From Promerops cafer (taxonomy: Eukaryota > Chordata > Aves > Passeriformes > Nectariniidae): DNA of 64,000 bases. The stretch's first letter is position 1. Each line of letters begins with the position of its first letter. Positions 61,464-64,000 of this stretch are shown here, one piece after another. The stretch lies in NCBI GenBank assembly GCA_013398275.1, contig VZSE01011436.1, forward strand, positions 247,050 to 311,049, in the 5' to 3' direction. The translations under genes and the position numbers were made by a program. The notes below the pieces were generated by a model. It ran no database searches, was not told the origin of the DNA, and saw nothing but the letters and a program-made list of their open reading frames with translations.

Positions 61464-64000
61464 CCGGCTGGCTGAGAAGAACTTAAAAACAACAAGTAAG
61501 AGGATCTTTCTGTGCTCACACCTGTTTTAAGATTTGTTATCCTTAAAAAGAAAAGCTGTAGGGATTCACTCTCTTTCTTCCTTGTAGACCCCAGTGGAAT
61601 ATACCATTAAACCACAGGGAGGAGAGAAAGCCTTCAGTGCACTTAAATATACTTATGTCAAATCCATCTCATTCTTCCTGCCTTCTTTCCTCAATCTAGC
61701 CACCGTTCCCAAGGGCTGGAGAACATTACAACCCATTCACTTTATATGAATGGGCACAGACAGACTTTTTCACCATTTCGATATGTCTACATTTGCAGGC
61801 GTATCCTGTAGGCCAACAGAAACAGCCTTAATTTCAATTTACTGTCTCCCTGAGGAACATGCCATTCTCCTGAAAGTGGAAAAAACCCTCAACGGCTACT
61901 CCCTGCCCCCCTTCCCTCCACCTAAAGTCAAGATCTGAATTGGAGGGAAAATTTCTCCCAAGATTAATGGACTGCCATTCTGATGCTTATAACAGGGCAC
62001 ATGATCTTTATTAAACAAGCAACGAACAACTTTCACCAAAATACTCTATTTGGAAGGTGCTCAGTGTTACTGGACACGACTCATCTAAATCTTTCTCCAA
62101 GTCCCTGTAGATTGGTGTTATATTAGGAAAAAGAAAACATTCCTCAGTGGTCATTTAACTCTGCCTTGTTTTTCAGCAGCCGTATCAGTAATGACAAAAA
62201 CAACGCTAATAAAAAAGTAGCCAAGATCTTGGCTTGCTAGCTTCAGATGCAGGCTAGGATCAGTGCAGTAAAGCCGAAATGGGAGATTCTCCCACCTTCC
62301 CAAGACAAGTGCTAGAGGTTAGCTATTATTGCAACAAACCAGAAACAAAGCAGATAACAAATAAATATTCAGTGGATAGCGGGAGTATGAAAAATAACCA
62401 ATACAGCTTGACAGACCTTGTTGGTTACAACTTTGATTTAGAGGAAAATAACATGTAGAAAATAGATTTAGGAGAGGAAAAAGAGTTTCTTTGCAGAACC
62501 ACTGATGCCTTACTGACATTCAGGCTCTGCTGGTACCTGGTATTACAGGATTTCACTGGGGCTTTGGCAGTTGTCTGGAAAAACCACCAACATAGAAGTC
62601 AGTGTGTAGTATTGCCAGGGTGCACAGCTCAGCAAGTTTATAATTAATCATTTGTCATCTAATAGTCATGGCACAAACCTAGCCCTATCTCCCAGTGCTG
62701 TAAATATCATGATATTCCAACAGGCTCCTTAGGAAAGTATCAGACACTGAAGCATATGGCCAAAGAGTGATTCATGTTATTACACTGAAACTGTTCTAGC
62801 CTTGCTGATGCATTGCTGAATACTTATTCTGTGCGATCTCTTTAGGGAGGATGATAGTTCAGAGATTGATGGGCCTGGTCCAAGTGGTCCAAGAGGTCTG
62901 ATGCTGTAAATTTGTTTACAGAAGTGCTGCATTTAAGGCAGGTCTTTCTGGGGTGCTTGTATTTGAGGTGTCTGGTTATGAGCAGGCATAGGTGGGCATA
63001 AAGGGGAGGATCTTCTGGGTAAAGGAAACCAGGAGGATAAGGAAAATCTCAGCCTCTCACAGATGGGCAAATTACAATGACATTACCCACCTCCATTTTG
63101 GAAGTTGAAGCTGTTCCTTTTCCTGTTGCAGGCAAGCATTTTATTTATTTTAGCTACATCGCAATTAAAAATAGCAGCAAACCAAGAAGTGGTTAGAGTG
63201 AAGGCACAGGAAAATTGGCCTCAGTGGAGAAATGAGCTTTGCTTCCCACAGTTACAAACAGCCTCTGCTTAGCAAATTGGATGTCTTTTCAGATTGCAAA
63301 TGACTCCAGAAAAAACAAAGTCTCAACTGCAACATGAAGGCCAGAGTTAAGTCTGCTGTACGTGACCATAACTAAGGAAGGAAGACAGCAGTCTCAGATA
63401 GCATTTTCTTCTCTGAAAATGCCCATCTTTTGATCTGATTAGAATTTTCCCATTATCATTTAATGGGAATGGTAAATCTTTCCAGGGAGTATCCAGAGAA
63501 ATTCTTAGACACAGTCAGATTCAGGATATGGCAAAAGGCCATCTCTTAACCAAATTAATAAATACTTTACAGCAAGCCATGAAAAGTCTTTGGAGCCATT
63601 ATTCTGAAAGTTTGTTCTGGTCATTGCTTCTGTGTTAGCATTACTCCATAGTTCCATTGCAATCACAGATGCTTGCATAAAAGAAACATTATGCTGAGAC
63701 TAATGCTTTTCATACTTAGGAAATCTTTTTCTTATTAGTAGCAAGCAATGAGGAGAATATTCCTCTCACATTTTGTTCTGAATGTATATCACGGGCTTTT
63801 AAAAAAGAAATATACTCAAAGAAGTTAAAGCCTGACCTACAATCTGTCGGAAACAACTTTCAATACTGCATTTGCTCCATTTGGGTTTGCCATGGGCTGG
63901 AGGTATTGGAGGCTGCACCTGAGAACTGCACAAGGAATGCTGTTTGATCTCACAGCTACTTTAAGTGACCTCGGTGGGAACTGCCCTTTGCAGCTCCACT
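61464..64000. other. Gene-free unique sequence
   Basis: No exon, RNA gene or known transposon was recognised to the end of the window. A 16-bp perfect palindrome AGCCAAGATCTTGGCT lies at 62219-62234, about what chance would give once in 64 kb. Confidence 0.5.

Noticed and set aside
62219..62234. 16-bp perfect palindrome AGCCAAGATCTTGGCT
   Set aside because: About one such palindrome is expected by chance in 64 kb, and no special context was seen.
1..64000. CRISPR arrays, prophage, insertion sequences, retroviral LTRs
   Set aside because: I looked for regularly spaced repeats, paired long terminal repeats, primer-binding sites and transposase-like frames on both strands and saw none.

Overview
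The window looks like vertebrate, most likely avian, nuclear DNA that is intergenic or lies inside a very large intron. The best evidence is three recognisable fragments of chicken repeat 1 (CR1) LINEs, the dominant retroposon of bird genomes, at about 930-1197 (minus), 44306-44500 (minus) and 48978-49220 (plus). The base composition is AT-rich with strong CpG depletion. There are A/T homopolymers, AAAT/AAAC and GTT microsatellites, and one ambiguous base (N at 36138) beside a 34-base A run, as in a draft assembly. Nothing is bacterial, phage or plasmid: no operons, no ribosome-binding-site-spaced genes, no CRISPR array, no insertion sequence.

I find no protein-coding gene I can defend. The longest open frames (about 214, 198, 173, 148 and 147 codons) all open with GTG rather than ATG, match no family I recognise, and are of a size expected by chance or from antisense repeat sequence. 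I also saw no tRNA, rRNA or known microRNA precursor. The feature list is therefore mostly repeats, local composition anomalies, short inverted repeats and candidate regulatory blocks, plus statements of what the long gene-free stretches hold.

Layout. 1-4 kb: unique sequence with one CR1 fragment. 4-4.7 kb: a modestly GC-richer patch. 4.7-13.3 kb: unremarkable, with a GC-rich 33-bp tandem/hairpin at 7 kb and a mini-repeat at 12.7 kb. 13.3-14.8 kb: an AT-rich block that reads like a conserved non-coding element. 15.5-15.8 kb: a CpG cluster with a strong hairpin. 18.6-20.1 and 24.3-25.0 kb: further enhancer-like AT-rich blocks. 25-44 kb: plain sequence with one possible ancient CR1-like remnant and the poly-A/N site. 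44-50.3 kb: the repeat-richest part. 50-57.5 kb: plain. 57.6-58.1 kb: the most interesting place, a CpG-dense patch with a near-perfect palindrome that nests E-box and CRE-type half-sites, next to a 15-codon frame that looks like a signal peptide. 58-64 kb: AT-rich, with one hairpin block at 61.4 kb.

My best overall reading is a bird gene desert or giant intron carrying several candidate cis-regulatory elements. The two CpG clusters (15.5 and 57.6 kb) are the places most likely to be transcription starts or strong enhancers. Nothing here amounts to a demonstrable new biological system.
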